DNA of 64,000 nucleotides from Olsenella sp. An270 (GCF_002159735.1 NZ_NFJF01000008.1:1-64000), one strand, 5' to 3'. Shown: positions 35,847 to 46,551, counted from the stretch's first letter. Numbers and translations are program-made. The notes: generated by a model from the letters alone, not told the origin.

Positions 35847-37439
35847 ATGGACCATCTTCAGCTCAGTAGGCGCAACTTCCTCAAGGGCGGCGCCGGCTTC
35901 GCCGCGGCGGCCTCGCTTGCCAGCCTCGTTGGCTGCGGCGGCGAGCCGGTCACCTCGAGCGACGGCGCAGGCTCTGGCGACCAGGCTGCGAGCAAGATCG
36001 TCCTCGGGCGCCCGGTCGACTCCAACAACCTCGACCCTGTGACCTGCATCGGCAACGAGAACATCTTCATGTTCAACCTCATCGTCGAAGGCCTCGTCAA
36101 GACGGCCGACGACAGCGGCGACATCGAGCCCTGCCTCGCCGAGAAGTGGGACGTCTCTGACGACGGCCGCACCTACACGTTCCACGTCATGGAGGGCCTC
36201 AAGTTCTCCGACGGCAGCGACGTCACCGCCGAGGACTGGAAGTGGACGTTCGAGCGCGCGATGGCCGCGACGGACTCCCACTGGTACTCCTGCGTCGAGA
36301 ACATCGAGAGCGTCGAGTGCCCCGACGACACGACGGTCATCGTCACCACCAAGGAGGCCGCGGCGTCCACGCTGGCCAACCTCTCGATCTTTGAGGTGGG
36401 CGTCCAGTCCAAGGCCCACTTCGACGAGGTCGGCGAGGAGGAGTACGTCAACGCCGGCCCCGTCGGCACCGGTCCCTACGTCCTCGACGAGTGGGTCAAG
36501 GGCGAGTACATGACCTTCAAGGCCAACCCCAACTACCGCGAGGAGGGGCTGCCGCTGACCGAGGAGATTGAGTTCCGCGTCGTTGCCGACGACAACTCGC
36601 GCGTCATCCAGCTGCAGGGCGGCGACATCGACGTCGCCGACAGCGTGCCCTTCGCGAGCCTCCAGCAGCTCGAGGGTGACGCCAACTGCTCGCCACAGGT
36701 CGACCCCGCAACGATGGTCTATTGGATCTCGCTGAACACGCAGAACGAGTACCTCTCCAACCCACAGGTCCGCGAGGCCCTCTACCAGGCGACCGACGCC
36801 CAGGAGATCATCGACATGACCTCCTACGGCTACGCCGAGACCGCCGGCAGCGTCATCTCCGCGACCTCCGAGTACTGCGACACTTCGATCGAGCCTCCCG
36901 TGGCCGACGTCGAGGCTGCGAAGAAGCTGCTCGAGGAGGCCGGCTACCCCGATGGCTTCGAAATCAGCCTGCTCCTGCGCGGCGGCAACGCCCTCTACGA
37001 GTCCATCGCGCAGGTCATCCTCGACCAGTGGAAGAAGATAGGCGTCACCGTCAACATTGACAGCCGCGAGTCCACGGCCTACAGCCAGGCCCGCAACGAG
37101 CTCGACCTCGACGTTGTCATCTCCGGCTGGTCCGACGACGTGCCCGACCCTACCTCGCTGATGCAGTTCATCTTTGACTACGACGCCGCCTTCGGCTACT
37201 ACTCCGGCATGCAGCAGCCCGAGGAGCTGCAGGAGGTCAACAGGCAGGCCACGGTCGAGCTCGACGTGGAGAAGCGCAAGGAGCTCTACGCACAGATCCA
37301 GCAGGCCTTCCGCGAGGAGGCAATCTTCATCCCGTTCATGTCTGTGCCCTGGGCGTCGGCCATCCGCAACAACGTCACGGGCTACATTCAGACGCCGATG
37401 GGCAACTACCGCTTCCAGGAGATAGCCGTGACGGAGTAG
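35847..37439 (+). CDS. peptide ABC transporter substrate-binding lipoprotein (SBP family 5)
   Basis: 530 residues. It has a twin-arginine signal (LSRRNFLKGG, arginines 8-9) and a lipobox LVGC with Cys30, so it may be exported folded by Tat and then lipidated. The mature part is a family 5 (DppA/OppA) binding protein: AEKWDVSDDGRTYTFHVMEGLKFSDG and VGTGPYVLDEWVKGE are typical. ATG 35847 follows GGAAGGAAGGG. The 219-bp gap before it holds TACAGT (about 35738) and a CCTGCGC/GCGCAGG hairpin, so it may have its own promoter. The permease and ATPase genes follow. Confidence 0.92.
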   Translation: MDHLQLSRRNFLKGGAGFAAAASLASLVGCGGEPVTSSDGAGSGDQAASKIVLGRPVDSNNLDPVTCIGNENIFMFNLIVEGLVKTADDSGDIEPCLAEKWDVSDDGRTYTFHVMEGLKFSDGSDVTAEDWKWTFERAMAATDSHWYSCVENIESVECPDDTTVIVTTKEAAASTLANLSIFEVGVQSKAHFDEVGEEEYVNAGPVGTGPYVLDEWVKGEYMTFKANPNYREEGLPLTEEIEFRVVADDNSRVIQLQGGDIDVADSVPFASLQQLEGDANCSPQVDPATMVYWISLNTQNEYLSNPQVREALYQATDAQEIIDMTSYGYAETAGSVISATSEYCDTSIEPPVADVEAAKKLLEEAGYPDGFEISLLLRGGNALYESIAQVILDQWKKIGVTVNIDSRESTAYSQARNELDLDVVISGWSDDVPDPTSLMQFIFDYDAAFGYYSGMQQPEELQEVNRQATVELDVEKRKELYAQIQQAFREEAIFIPFMSVPWASAIRNNVTGYIQTPMGNYRFQEIAVTE

Positions 37440-37485
37440 GGAGGCGGACGCGCCCCTGGGCGCGGCGCAAGGTAACGCAAGCGGG

Positions 37486-37514
37486 CTGCGGCGCGGCGAT
37501 GACCCGCGCCGCAG
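37486..37514 (+). other. hairpin between binding-protein and permease genes
   Basis: CTGCGGCGCGG (37486-37496) pairs fully with CCGCGCCGCAG (37504-37514). Stable stems at this place in ABC operons commonly keep the binding-protein mRNA abundant relative to the permease; that role is inferred here. Confidence 0.5.
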
Positions 37515-37586
37515 TTCCGTGCGAAAGGGTACAGGAGCTCGGGTCGAGCCGGTCGAGCCGGGCGGGAGAGAGAAAGGGGGAGGGGC

Positions 37587-38540
37587 GTGGAGACACTGCG
37601 CTACGTTCTCAAGCGCGTTCTGCAGATGATCCCGGTGCTGATCGTCTCGGCCATCGCGATCTTTCTGCTGATGCGCCTCCTGCCGGGCGACGCGGCCCTC
37701 GCGACGCTGGGCGACAAGATCGACCCCGAGGTGTATGCGGCCCTTCGCGAGGAGATGGGTCTCAACCAGTCGCTCTGGACGCAGTTCACCGTCTGGGTTT
37801 TCGCACTCGCCCAGGGCGACCTGGGGACCTCGGTCATCTACAAGATTCCGGTTGCCGGGCTCGTGGCGAGCCGCATGCAGGTCACCGTTCTTCTCGCCGT
37901 GGTGGCGGTCGTCATGACCGTCGTCATCGCGCTGCCGCTGGGGTACCTCGCCGGCGCGAAGAAGGGCAAGCTCCCCGACGTGGTCGTCCGTCTGCTCGCG
38001 CTGCTGGGCCTCGCGGCCCCGTCGTTCTGGGTGGGCCTGATGCTGCTGATCGTATTCGGCGTGAGGCTGGCCATCTTCCCGACCTCGGGCTGGGGCAAGA
38101 CGATGGGTGAGCACTTCTGGTCGCTCATCCTGCCGGGCTTCACGCTGGCGTTCGCCTCGATTGCGGTCATCATCCGCAACGTGCGCAGCAACGTCGTCGA
38201 GGTGCGCAACGCCGACTACGTGAGCTTCGGGCGCTCCAAGGGCCTCTCGGCCTGGGCCATCTCGACCGGCTACATCCTGCGCAACGCCCTGATCCCCACC
38301 ACGACGCTGCTCTCCATGCGCATCATCGGCATGCTCTCTGGCTCCGTCGTCATCGAGAACATCTTTGGCCTGCCCGGGATCGGGTCGCTGCTCGTGCAGG
38401 CGGTCACCGGCCGCGACTACGCGGTGGTGCAAGCGTGCGTGCTCGTCTTCGTGATCATCACGCTCGTCGTGAACCTGCTCACGGACATCCTTTACACGAC
38501 GCTCGACCACCGCATCAAGTTGGGAGGTAACGAGGCATGA
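37587..38540 (+). CDS. dppB: peptide ABC transporter permease, DppB type
   Basis: 317 residues with about six membrane helices and the EAA-type cytoplasmic loop RNVRSNVVEVRNADYVSFGRSKGLS. It begins METLRYVLKRVLQMIPVLIV, typical of DppB/OppB. GTG 37587 is preceded by GGGGGAGGGG. The stop overlaps the next gene start (ATGA). With the following permease it forms the membrane channel for the binding protein encoded at 35847. Confidence 0.93.
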   Translation: METLRYVLKRVLQMIPVLIVSAIAIFLLMRLLPGDAALATLGDKIDPEVYAALREEMGLNQSLWTQFTVWVFALAQGDLGTSVIYKIPVAGLVASRMQVTVLLAVVAVVMTVVIALPLGYLAGAKKGKLPDVVVRLLALLGLAAPSFWVGLMLLIVFGVRLAIFPTSGWGKTMGEHFWSLILPGFTLAFASIAVIIRNVRSNVVEVRNADYVSFGRSKGLSAWAISTGYILRNALIPTTTLLSMRIIGMLSGSVVIENIFGLPGIGSLLVQAVTGRDYAVVQACVLVFVIITLVVNLLTDILYTTLDHRIKLGGNEA

Positions 38541-39418
38541 GCGCAGACGCTTCCACGGCTCCCGGTCTCAAGATGCCCGAGAAGGGGAAGGCCAAGGCCA
38601 AGGGCGTGCCCATCTGGCGCCGTAGTCCCAGCCTGGTCATAGGTGCCGTCATCGTGCTGGCGACCTGCGTCGTCGCCGCGTTCCCGAGCCTGTTCACCTC
38701 GCAGGACCCGCTGGCCCTCAACCCGAAGGAGATGCTGCTCCCGCCGAGCCCCCAGCACCTGTTTGGCACCGACAACTTCGGCTACGACGTCTTCACGCGC
38801 GTCATCTACGCCACCCGCCTCGACCTTCTCATCGGTGTCGCCTCGGCCGGCATGCCGTTCCTCGTGGGCTCGGCGCTGGGGCTGGTGTGCGGCTACTACG
38901 GGGGGAAGTTCGACGCCTTCATGATGCGCGTCCTCGATGTGTTCATGGCCTTCCCGTTCATGGTCCTGGCCATCGCCATCGTTGCCATCCTCGGAAACGG
39001 CGTGACGAACCTCATCATTGCGATGTGGGTCGTGAGCTGGCCGCCTTACACGCGCCTCGTGCGCGCCGAGGTCCTCATCGCGAAGGGCTCCGAGTACGTG
39101 CAGGCGGCGCGGACGCTGGGCTACAGCGACCTCAAGATCATGTTCCGCCACATCCTGCCGAACGTCATCAGCAGCTCCATCGTGTACCTCGCCTCCGACA
39201 TCGTCATGTGCATCATGAGCGCGGCAACGCTGAGCTTCCTGGGCCTGGGCGTGCCCTCGCCCACGCCGGAGTGGGGCGCCATCATCTCGGGCGGCAAGGG
39301 CTTCATATCCACCGCCTGGTGGATCTCCGCCCTTCCGGGCCTGGTGATGGTCGTGGTCGGTCTGGGCTTCTCGCTTCTTGGCGACGGCCTGAACGACCTG
39401 CTCAGGACCAGGGACTAG
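38537..39418 (+). CDS. dppC: peptide ABC transporter permease, DppC type
   Basis: 293 residues. An N-terminal cytoplasmic tail rich in Lys and Gly, then six helices; the first periplasmic segment carries the FGTDNFGYDVFTRVIYATR motif of DppC/OppC permeases. The cytoplasmic coupling loop is RAEVLIAKGSEYVQAARTLG. ATG 38537 overlaps the dppB stop by 4 bp, and the ATPase gene starts 11 bp after its own stop. Confidence 0.94.
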   Translation: MSADASTAPGLKMPEKGKAKAKGVPIWRRSPSLVIGAVIVLATCVVAAFPSLFTSQDPLALNPKEMLLPPSPQHLFGTDNFGYDVFTRVIYATRLDLLIGVASAGMPFLVGSALGLVCGYYGGKFDAFMMRVLDVFMAFPFMVLAIAIVAILGNGVTNLIIAMWVVSWPPYTRLVRAEVLIAKGSEYVQAARTLGYSDLKIMFRHILPNVISSSIVYLASDIVMCIMSAATLSFLGLGVPSPTPEWGAIISGGKGFISTAWWISALPGLVMVVVGLGFSLLGDGLNDLLRTRD

Positions 39419-39429
39419 GGGGTGCGACC

Positions 39430-40475
39430 ATGACCTATCAGACGCCCGCCCAGAGCGGCGGCACCTTACTCGAGGTCAAGGACCTCAGCATGTTCTACCT
39501 CACCAAGAGCTCGTGCGTGCGCGCCGTCAACGAGGTGAGCTTCACCGTGCGCGAGGGCGAGACCTTTGGGCTCGTGGGCGAGTCGGGCTGCGGCAAGTCG
39601 ACCGCGGTGCGCTCGCTGATCCGCCTCCTGCCCGAGGCGGGCAAGATCGTGAGCGGCACCATCACGTACAAGGGCCAGGACGTCACTGCGATGAGTGAGC
39701 GCGAGGTCAGGAGGCTGCGCGGCCGCGAGATCGGGATGATCTTCCAGGACCCCATGACCTCGCTCAATCCCGTGACCAAGGTGTCCAAGCAGTTCTACGA
39801 GTCCCTCAAGGCCGAGGGCCTCTCGCGAAGGGAGATGCGCGAGCGCGCGATCGAGCTCCTGCGCCTTGTCGACATTCCAGAGCCCGAGCAGCGCCTCGAC
39901 AACTACGTCCACGAGATGTCCGGTGGCATGCGCCAGCGCGTGATGATTGCGATTGCCCTGGCGAGCCGCCCAAAGCTGCTTCTTGCCGACGAGCCCACCA
40001 CTGCCCTTGACGTCACCATCCAGGACCAGATCATTGCGCTGCTCAACAGCCTGCGCGCCAAGCTCGGCATGAGCGTCCTTCTCGTCACGCACGACCTTGG
40101 GGTTGTCAACGAGATGTGCGACCACGTTGCCGTGATGTACGCGGGCCGCATCGTCGAGACCGCCGACACGCACGGGCTGCTGCACGACTCGCGCCACCCC
40201 TACACCTGCGGCCTGATCAACTCGCTGCCGGCCGAGCACGACACCCGCACCCGCCTCGAGCCCATCCACGGCGCGCCGCCCAATCTCGCGCAGGAGATCG
40301 TGGGGTGCCCGTTCGCGCCGCGCTGCCCCTACGCCACCGACGTGTGCCGCAGCGTCCTGCCCGAGATGTCCGAGGTGGCGCCGGGCCACCAGGTGCGCTG
40401 CCACCACGCCGACCCGACGGACCGCGCGCGCATGACCGAGCCCACCAGCTCCGTGACCCTGCAAGGAGGTGCGGC

Positions 40476-40479
<4 letters not shown>
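39430..40479 (+). CDS. dppD: peptide ABC transporter ATPase, DppD type
   Basis: 349 residues. Walker [10 protein letters not shown], the Q-loop MIFQDPM, signature [12 protein letters not shown], Walker [13 protein letters not shown] and H-loop [10 protein letters not shown] are all present. The C-terminal oligopeptide-transporter extension (about 255-335) contains [14 protein letters not shown] and a final C, the cysteine cluster that binds an Fe-S centre in some family members. I chose ATG 39430; the frame extends upstream through dppC without meaning. The stop overlaps dppF (ATGA). Confidence 0.94.
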
Positions 40480-41537
<1,058 letters not shown>

Positions 41538-41581
41538 GGCATGTCCCCAGGCTCAAATGGGGCAGCGTCGGGCGCGCGGTC

Positions 41582-41917
41582 CTACTGCATAACCGCTCCG
41601 CAGGTGGAGCGCTGGTAGGCGGTGTAGGTCACGGTGCCGGTCGAGGCGAAGGGGTTGTACTGGCGGTAGAGCGGCACCGTCTTAGCGTCGTCGGAGTACC
41701 AGCCAATGCCCTCGTCGCGCCAACCGGCCTTGACCAGCGTGTTCTTTTCGCCGACGTTCGTGGTGTAGAAGTGCTCGCCCGTGTACCTGTTGTAGAGACG
41801 GCACATCGCCTTGTTGACCCCCTCGGCGGCCCCGGCGGCCGCGGGCAGCGAAGCAACGGCCACAACGAGGGCAACGAGAAGCGGCGCAACGCGCCTCAGC
41901 AGTCCCTTGGCAGACAT
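41582..41917 (-). CDS. small secreted protein with DUF5648-like repeat
   Basis: 111 residues. A Sec signal peptide (MSAKGLLRRVAPLLVALVVAV, Ala-rich end) is followed by one domain: MCRLYNRYTGEHFYTTNVGEKNTL, GWRDEGIGWYS and PLYRQYNPFAS. This LYN-GEHFYT pattern is the repeat found at the ends of many Coriobacteria and Firmicutes surface proteins, usually in several copies. Here a single copy is the whole protein, so it may be a fragment or a minimal secreted unit. ATG 41917 has GGGGGGA upstream. A longer in-frame start at 42001 is less likely. Confidence 0.7.
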   Translation of the reverse strand: MSAKGLLRRVAPLLVALVVAVASLPAAAGAAEGVNKAMCRLYNRYTGEHFYTTNVGEKNTLVKAGWRDEGIGWYSDDAKTVPLYRQYNPFASTGTVTYTAYQRSTCGAVMQ

Positions 41918-42037
41918 GGGTCCCCCTTCGCTTGCGTGGCCCCTAGGATAGTTCTTCTCGCCGCCGCAATCTGCGGCACGCGCTACCTGAACCTGGTTCA
42001 AACGGCGCGGCGTGGGGGCGGCACGGTACGGGGCACG

Positions 42038-42072
42038 AAAAAGGCCCGCCCCGCGCGCGGCGGGACGGGCCC
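42038..42072 (-). terminator. intrinsic terminator of tRNA-Ser
   Basis: On the minus strand GGCCCG-t-CCCGC pairs with GCGGG-g-CGGGCC, followed by TTTTT (plus-strand AAAAA at 42038-42042). Confidence 0.8.
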
Positions 42073-42081
42073 AGCAGAATC

Positions 42082-42173
42082 TGGCGGAGAGCTGGGGATT
42101 CGAACCCCAGATAGGATTTGCATCCTATACTCGCTTAGCAGGCGAGCACCTTCGGCCTCTCGGTCAGCTCTCC
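42082..42173 (-). tRNA. tRNA-Ser (anticodon GCT)
   Basis: 92-nt class II tRNA. The acceptor GGAGAGC/GCTCTCC pairs fully. The anticodon stem CTCGC/GCGAG holds CTGCTAA, anticodon GCT. There is a long variable arm (TATAGGATGCAAATCCTAT), T-loop TTCGAAT, discriminator G and encoded CCA. Confidence 0.95.
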
Positions 42174-42222
42174 GTAAGTAGTGCCAGAGAATGATACCCC
42201 ACAACCGGCCAACTCACAACTG

Positions 42223-43173
42223 CTACCCCAGCAGCTTTGCGAGAAACTCCGCGTCGCAGACAACGTCGTCCCGGTGCGCCGCCACGCGCTCCCACGAGAA
42301 CGTGCCCACGAGCTCGGCCGCCGGCCCCTCCCAGCCCTTCTCGGCAAGGCCAAGGGCGCCGGCCAGCACGCCCACCACGCGCTCCGGACGCACCCCGCGC
42401 TCGCGAAGGACGCCGAGGTCGAGGTCGCGGTCGCGCTTGGAGAGGCGCCGGCCGTCCGGCGCAACCAGAAGCGGTACGTGGCCGTACTCGGGCGCCTCCC
42501 AGCCGAGAAGCCCGGCGAGGTAGGTCTGCCGGGCGCACGATCCCAGAAGGTCGCGCCCGCGAACGACCTGCGTCACGCCCATGAGCGCGTCGTCAACGAC
42601 CACCGCGAGCTGGTAGGCCACAACGCCGTCGCTGCGGCGCACGAGAAAGTCGCCGCACTCGCGCGCGAGCACCTCGCGCTGCGGGCCGTACGCGAGGTCG
42701 GAGAACTCGATCGTGCCGGCGGGGTCGCCCACCTCGGGCACGCGCAGCCTCGTCGCGGGCGGGCGCACGGCCGAGCGGCGCGCGACCTCCTCGGCGGAGA
42801 GTCCGCGGCACGTTCCCGCGTAGACGGGCGTGCCGTCGGAGGCGTGCGGCGCGCTCGCGGCGTGCAGCTCGGCGCGCGAGCAGAAGCAGGGGTAGGTGAG
42901 GCCGGCGGCGTCCAGGCGCGCGATCGCCTCGTCGTAGAGCGCGGCGCGCCCGCTCTGCCAGAGGGGACCCTCGTCCCAGTCGAGGCCCAGCCAGCGCAGG
43001 TCGTCGATCAGCAGCTCCGCTCGCTCGTGGCTTGCGGCCCGCGGGTCCAGGTCCTCGATGCGCAGGACCATCTCGCCGCCCTCGGCGCGCGCCGAGAGCC
43101 ACGCAACCAGCGCGGCGAAGACGTTGCCCAGGTGCATCCGCCCGGAGGGCGTGGGAGCAAACCGTCCGCGCAC
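42223..43173 (-). CDS. gluQ: glutamyl-Q tRNA(Asp) synthetase
   Basis: 316 residues, a truncated glutamyl-tRNA-synthetase-like enzyme that attaches glutamate to queuosine in tRNA-Asp. It has RFAPTPSGRMHLGN (HIGH-type motif) and LSKRDRD (KMSKS-type motif), and lacks the anticodon-binding domain of GluRS. The CFCSRAELHAA-to-GTCRG segment supplies the zinc-site cysteines. GTG 43173 overlaps the stop of the upstream acetyltransferase gene (TAGTG). The presence of a QueT-type transporter gene at 53579 fits a salvage-dependent queuosine pathway. Confidence 0.9.
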   Translation of the reverse strand: MRGRFAPTPSGRMHLGNVFAALVAWLSARAEGGEMVLRIEDLDPRAASHERAELLIDDLRWLGLDWDEGPLWQSGRAALYDEAIARLDAAGLTYPCFCSRAELHAASAPHASDGTPVYAGTCRGLSAEEVARRSAVRPPATRLRVPEVGDPAGTIEFSDLAYGPQREVLARECGDFLVRRSDGVVAYQLAVVVDDALMGVTQVVRGRDLLGSCARQTYLAGLLGWEAPEYGHVPLLVAPDGRRLSKRDRDLDLGVLRERGVRPERVVGVLAGALGLAEKGWEGPAAELVGTFSWERVAAHRDDVVCDAEFLAKLLG

Positions 43174-43823
43174 TACAGTGCCTGCTCGTAGACGTAGACG
43201 TAGAACTCGTCCGTCTCGGGGTCCACGCCGGGCCAGTAGGCGCGCGAGCGGCGGCGCGTCGCCTGCGTGAGGCCCTTGTGCTCGTAGAAGCCAACGTCGC
43301 AGCTGTCGTCGGTGAGCAGGTGGTAGCCCTCGGCCCCGGTCTCGCGCAGGTGCTCCAGCGCGGTCGAGAAGAGCCTGCCGCCCAGGCCCAGGCCCTTGGC
43401 GTCCGGCGACACGATCAGCAGCTTCACGGCGGCGGCCCCGCCCACGGGGTTCGTCGCGGCGTACTCGCGCTCGAGCTCGGCCTCCTCGTGCACGCCGCCC
43501 ATCTCGGTCCGCACGGCCTCGGCGAGCCCGGGGTCCTTCTCGGCCGCCCGCGTCAGGCGCGCCTCGAGCTCGGACCAGCCGGCCCCTTCGTCGGCCTCGC
43601 GGTCGCGCTCGGCCAAAAGGACCACGCCCAGGATCTCCCCGCCGCGCTCGGCGACGAGCGACCAGGTGGTCTGCGCCAGGTAGTGCGCGAGCTCGATCTG
43701 GCTCGCAGCGCGCTGGGCAGCCTCGTCGAACTCCGGCAGCCACGTGCGGCCGAGCAGCTCCGCCGCGCGCTCGAAGTCGTCCGGCGCGAAGGCGCGCCAC
43801 GTCAACTTTTCAGTCTGCGTCAT
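43173..43823 (-). CDS. GNAT-family N-acetyltransferase
   Basis: 216 residues. The core motif A is SPDAKGLGLGGRLFSTALEHLRE, the acetyl-CoA pyrophosphate loop; later strands include GYHLLTDDSCDVGFYEHKGLTQ and end in EFYVYVYEQAL. The substrate is unknown. I chose ATG 43823 because GGAGGAC lies 5 nt upstream; ATG 43853 would add ten residues. It precedes gluQ in the same transcription unit and is divergent from purH, with which it shares a 69-bp promoter gap. Confidence 0.88.
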   Translation of the reverse strand: MTQTEKLTWRAFAPDDFERAAELLGRTWLPEFDEAAQRAASQIELAHYLAQTTWSLVAERGGEILGVVLLAERDREADEGAGWSELEARLTRAAEKDPGLAEAVRTEMGGVHEEAELEREYAATNPVGGAAAVKLLIVSPDAKGLGLGGRLFSTALEHLRETGAEGYHLLTDDSCDVGFYEHKGLTQATRRRSRAYWPGVDPETDEFYVYVYEQAL

Positions 43824-43892
43824 GTTGTCCTCCAGCTGCGGTATCGTAGACACGACGGTACATCATGTCGTCTTCAAACCCAAGGAGGGGCC

Positions 43893-45530
43893 ATGGCAGA
43901 CACTCCCATCAAGCGGGCGCTCGTCTCCGTCACGGACAAGACGGGCGTCGTCGCCTTCGTCAAGGCGCTCGAGGACGAGTTTGGCGTCGAGGTGATCTCC
44001 ACCGGCGGCACCGCGCGCGTGCTCGAGGAGGCCGGCGTCCGTGTGGTGCCCATCGAGCAGTACACGGGCTTCCCGGAGATGATGGACGGCCGCGTGAAGA
44101 CGCTGCACCCCAAGGTCCACGGCGGCCTGCTCGCCCGCCGCGACAACCCGTCCCACATGGCCGAGGCCGCCGAGCACGGCATCGGCATGATCGACCTCGT
44201 GGTCGTGAACCTCTACGAGTTCGAGAAGACCGTGGCAAATCCCGAGGTCACCTTTGACGACGCCATCGAGCACATCGACATCGGTGGCCCCTCCATGCTG
44301 CGCTCCGCGGCCAAGAACGCCGACTCCGTGACCGTGGTCTCCGACCCCGACGACTACGACGAGGTCCTGGACACCATGCGCGCCATGGGCGGCTGCACCA
44401 CGCTCGAGCTGCGCCGCTACCTGCAGCTCAAGGTCTACGAGACCACGGCCTGCTACGACGCCGCCATCGCCAACTGGCTGGCTGACCGCTACGACGAGGA
44501 CTTCCCCGAGGAGCTCGAGGACGCCGAGGACGCCCCCGCCACGCCGGACGAGCTGGGCGTCTACCTGGAGAAGGTCGACGACCTGCGCTACGGCGAGAAC
44601 CCCCAGCAGACGGCCGCCGTCTACCGCTTCGCCGACGACTTCGCCGAGCTGGGCTCCTCCGAGTACCCGCTCGTGGGCGCCGAGCAGCTCCAGGGCAAGC
44701 CGCTCTCCTACAACAACTACCTGGACGCGGACGCCGCGTGGAACCTCGTGCGCGAGTTTGACGCCCCGGCCTGCGTGATCCTCAAGCACCAGAACCCCTG
44801 CGGCTCCGCCGTGGCCGACGACGTCACGACCGCCTACGACCGCGCCTTCGCGTGCGACCCCAAGAGCGCCTTCGGCGGGATCATCGCCTGCAACCGCGAG
44901 GTTCCCTACGAGTTGGTGGAGCACTTCGCCGACGAGAACAAGCAGTTCGTCGAGGTGATCATCGCCCCGAGCTACACGCCCGAGGCGCTCGAGCGCATGG
45001 CCAAGCGCCCCAACCTGCGCGTGCTGGCCACCGGCGGCGTGGGCGCCCACGCCGAGTACGAGCTGCGCTCCATCGACGGCGGTGTGCTGCTGCAGAACGT
45101 GGACTCCGTCTCCGAGGACCCCGAGACCTTCACCTGCCCGACGGAGCGCAAGCCCACGCCGGAGGAGATGGACGAGCTCATGTTTGCCTGGCGCGTCTGC
45201 AAGGGCGTCAAGTCCAACGCGATCCTGGTCTCCAAGGGCAAGGCCGGCATCGGCATGGGCCCGGGCCAGCCCAACCGCGTTGACTCCGCGCTTCTCGCCT
45301 GCGAGCGCGCCGACGAGGCCTGCGAGCGCATGGGCGTCGAGAAGGGCGGCTACGCCTGCGCGTCCGACGCCTTCTTCCCGTTCCGCGACAACGTGGACGT
45401 GCTCGCCGAGCACGGCGTGACCTGCATCATCCAGCCCGGAGGCTCCAAGCGCGACGACGAGTCCATCGAGGCCTGCAACGAGCACGGCATCGCGATGGTC
45501 TTCACCGGCAACCGCCACTTCCGCCACTAG
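43893..45530 (+). CDS. purH: bifunctional AICAR transformylase/IMP cyclohydrolase
   Basis: 545 residues. It carries out the last two steps of IMP synthesis. Residues 1-150 are the MGS-like cyclohydrolase domain with [14 protein letters not shown] and [10 protein letters not shown] (69-78). The rest is the formyltransferase domain with the catalytic KH pair (298-299, in [10 protein letters not shown]). The acidic insertion [16 protein letters not shown] lies between the domains. ATG 43893 follows AAGGAGGGG. Slightly longer than the usual 510-530 residues. Followed by a good terminator and repeat array C. Confidence 0.97.
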   Translation: MADTPIKRALVSVTDKTGVVAFVKALEDEFGVEVISTGGTARVLEEAGVRVVPIEQYTGFPEMMDGRVKTLHPKVHGGLLARRDNPSHMAEAAEHGIGMIDLVVVNLYEFEKTVANPEVTFDDAIEHIDIGGPSMLRSAAKNADSVTVVSDPDDYDEVLDTMRAMGGCTTLELRRYLQLKVYETTACYDAAIANWLADRYDEDFPEELEDAEDAPATPDELGVYLEKVDDLRYGENPQQTAAVYRFADDFAELGSSEYPLVGAEQLQGKPLSYNNYLDADAAWNLVREFDAPACVILKHQNPCGSAVADDVTTAYDRAFACDPKSAFGGIIACNREVPYELVEHFADENKQFVEVIIAPSYTPEALERMAKRPNLRVLATGGVGAHAEYELRSIDGGVLLQNVDSVSEDPETFTCPTERKPTPEEMDELMFAWRVCKGVKSNAILVSKGKAGIGMGPGQPNRVDSALLACERADEACERMGVEKGGYACASDAFFPFRDNVDVLAEHGVTCIIQPGGSKRDDESIEACNEHGIAMVFTGNRHFRH

Positions 45531-45555
45531 CGCGCGTCCCTCTCGCCCGCTCTTG

Positions 45556-45591
45556 CGCCCCGGCAGGCCCCGCGCCCGCTGGGGCGTTTTT
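45556..45591 (+). terminator. intrinsic terminator after purH
   Basis: CGCCCCGGC (45556-45564) pairs with GCTGGGGCG (45578-45586), one G-U, then TTTTT (45587-45591). Confidence 0.85.
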
Positions 45592-45599
45592 CTCGGCCG

Positions 45600-45790
45600 T
45601 CTAAGAATCGTGCCCCTTGTCCGGGGCGCTTCTAGAGAACGCGCCCCTTGTCCCGAGTGCGTCTGGAAATCGCCGGGATTGTCCGATTAGAGGGCCGCCA
45701 AACGGTACAAGCCCCCGGATTCTTAGACGCGACAAGGACAAGGGCGGCGATTCCCGGACACGCCCCGGACAAGGGCGGCGATTCCGGGAA
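45600..45790. repeat. 31-bp dyad array C
   Basis: Three left-pointing cores (45616, 45647, 45678) are 31 bp apart. The centre step is 27 bp to GTACAA at 45705, then right-pointing cores at 45737 and 45768 (32, 31). Units end in CTAG or CCGG words (TTCTTAG, TTCCCGG). It lies between the purH terminator and the next gene's promoter, whose TAGAAT -10 is at 45813-45818. Confidence 0.85.
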
Positions 45791-45852
45791 GGCCCCGCCC
45801 CCGCCTCCGCGCTAGAATGTGGGCCTCACGTCATCGAGCGAGGGGAGGGCGC

Positions 45853-46551
45853 ATGCCGGCCGAGAAGAACGACACTCCGTGGACGGAGGACTTCGCCCTG
45901 GGCACGCCCGCGCTCGTGTGCCGGTGGCGCCTGGCAGAACGCACCCTGCCGCTCGAGAACCGGCACCTGCGCGCCCTCTCCCGGCGCGTCGTCGACGACG
46001 CTCCCGTGTCCCCCCAGCTCGTCGCCTGGGCAAAGCAGCACATCGAGTGGACGCTCGGGAGCGGCGCCTCCCGCTACCCTGACGGCGTCCTCATGGTCAT
46101 CGTCGACGACGCAGGTCGCGCGGCCATGACCGTGGGCCCCTACGAGCCCCTGCCGGTGACGACCGTCTCGGCGCTCGCCGAGCGCGCCCTCCGCTCCGCC
46201 GTCGAGGCGCTCGGCACGGGCGTCGCGCCCGAGTCTCTCTGGGTGGTCCGCGGCGACCGCCTCGTCTGCGGGACGTCGGGCGACCTCCCCTCGTCGGGGG
46301 CCGCGTCGCTGGTCAGGGACCTCGCCCGAACCCTGGGCGTCTCCGTCTCCAACGAGGAGGCGCTCGCCCGCTCGGTCATGGACGGCGCGGCCGACTTCGA
46401 CGAGGCGTTCCTCGTGTCCGACGAGCACGGCGTCGTCCCCGCGTCCGACGCCCCCGGCCCGAGGTCGCGGCGCCTCGCCGACGGCTACGCGCGCCTGCTC
46501 GACGCCGCCCGCCACCGAGACGAGGGCGCCGACGGCATCGCCCGGGTGTAA
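45853..46551 (+). CDS. unknown protein with weak class IV aminotransferase-like pattern
   Basis: 232 residues, no signal or membrane segment. The last third (ALARSVMDGAADFDEAFLVSDEHGVVPASDAPGPRSRRLADGYARLLD) follows the order of the C-terminal part of class IV PLP enzymes (branched-chain or D-amino acid aminotransferase, ADC lyase), where AdEaFltn, vvPv and a later GP precede the last helix. I cannot identify a PLP lysine, so it is probably a non-catalytic relative or an unrelated protein. ATG 45853 is preceded by GAGGGGAGGG. The -10-like TAGAAT at 45813 suggests its own promoter. The membrane protein gene follows by 52 bp. Confidence 0.6.
   Translation: MPAEKNDTPWTEDFALGTPALVCRWRLAERTLPLENRHLRALSRRVVDDAPVSPQLVAWAKQHIEWTLGSGASRYPDGVLMVIVDDAGRAAMTVGPYEPLPVTTVSALAERALRSAVEALGTGVAPESLWVVRGDRLVCGTSGDLPSSGAASLVRDLARTLGVSVSNEEALARSVMDGAADFDEAFLVSDEHGVVPASDAPGPRSRRLADGYARLLDAARHRDEGADGIARV

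Noticed and set aside
34563-38510. 1315-codon minus-strand frame
   Set aside because: Antisense to the M42 peptidase, binding protein and permease genes; its sequence is the Ala/Val/Asp/Gly-rich shadow typical of high-GC genes.
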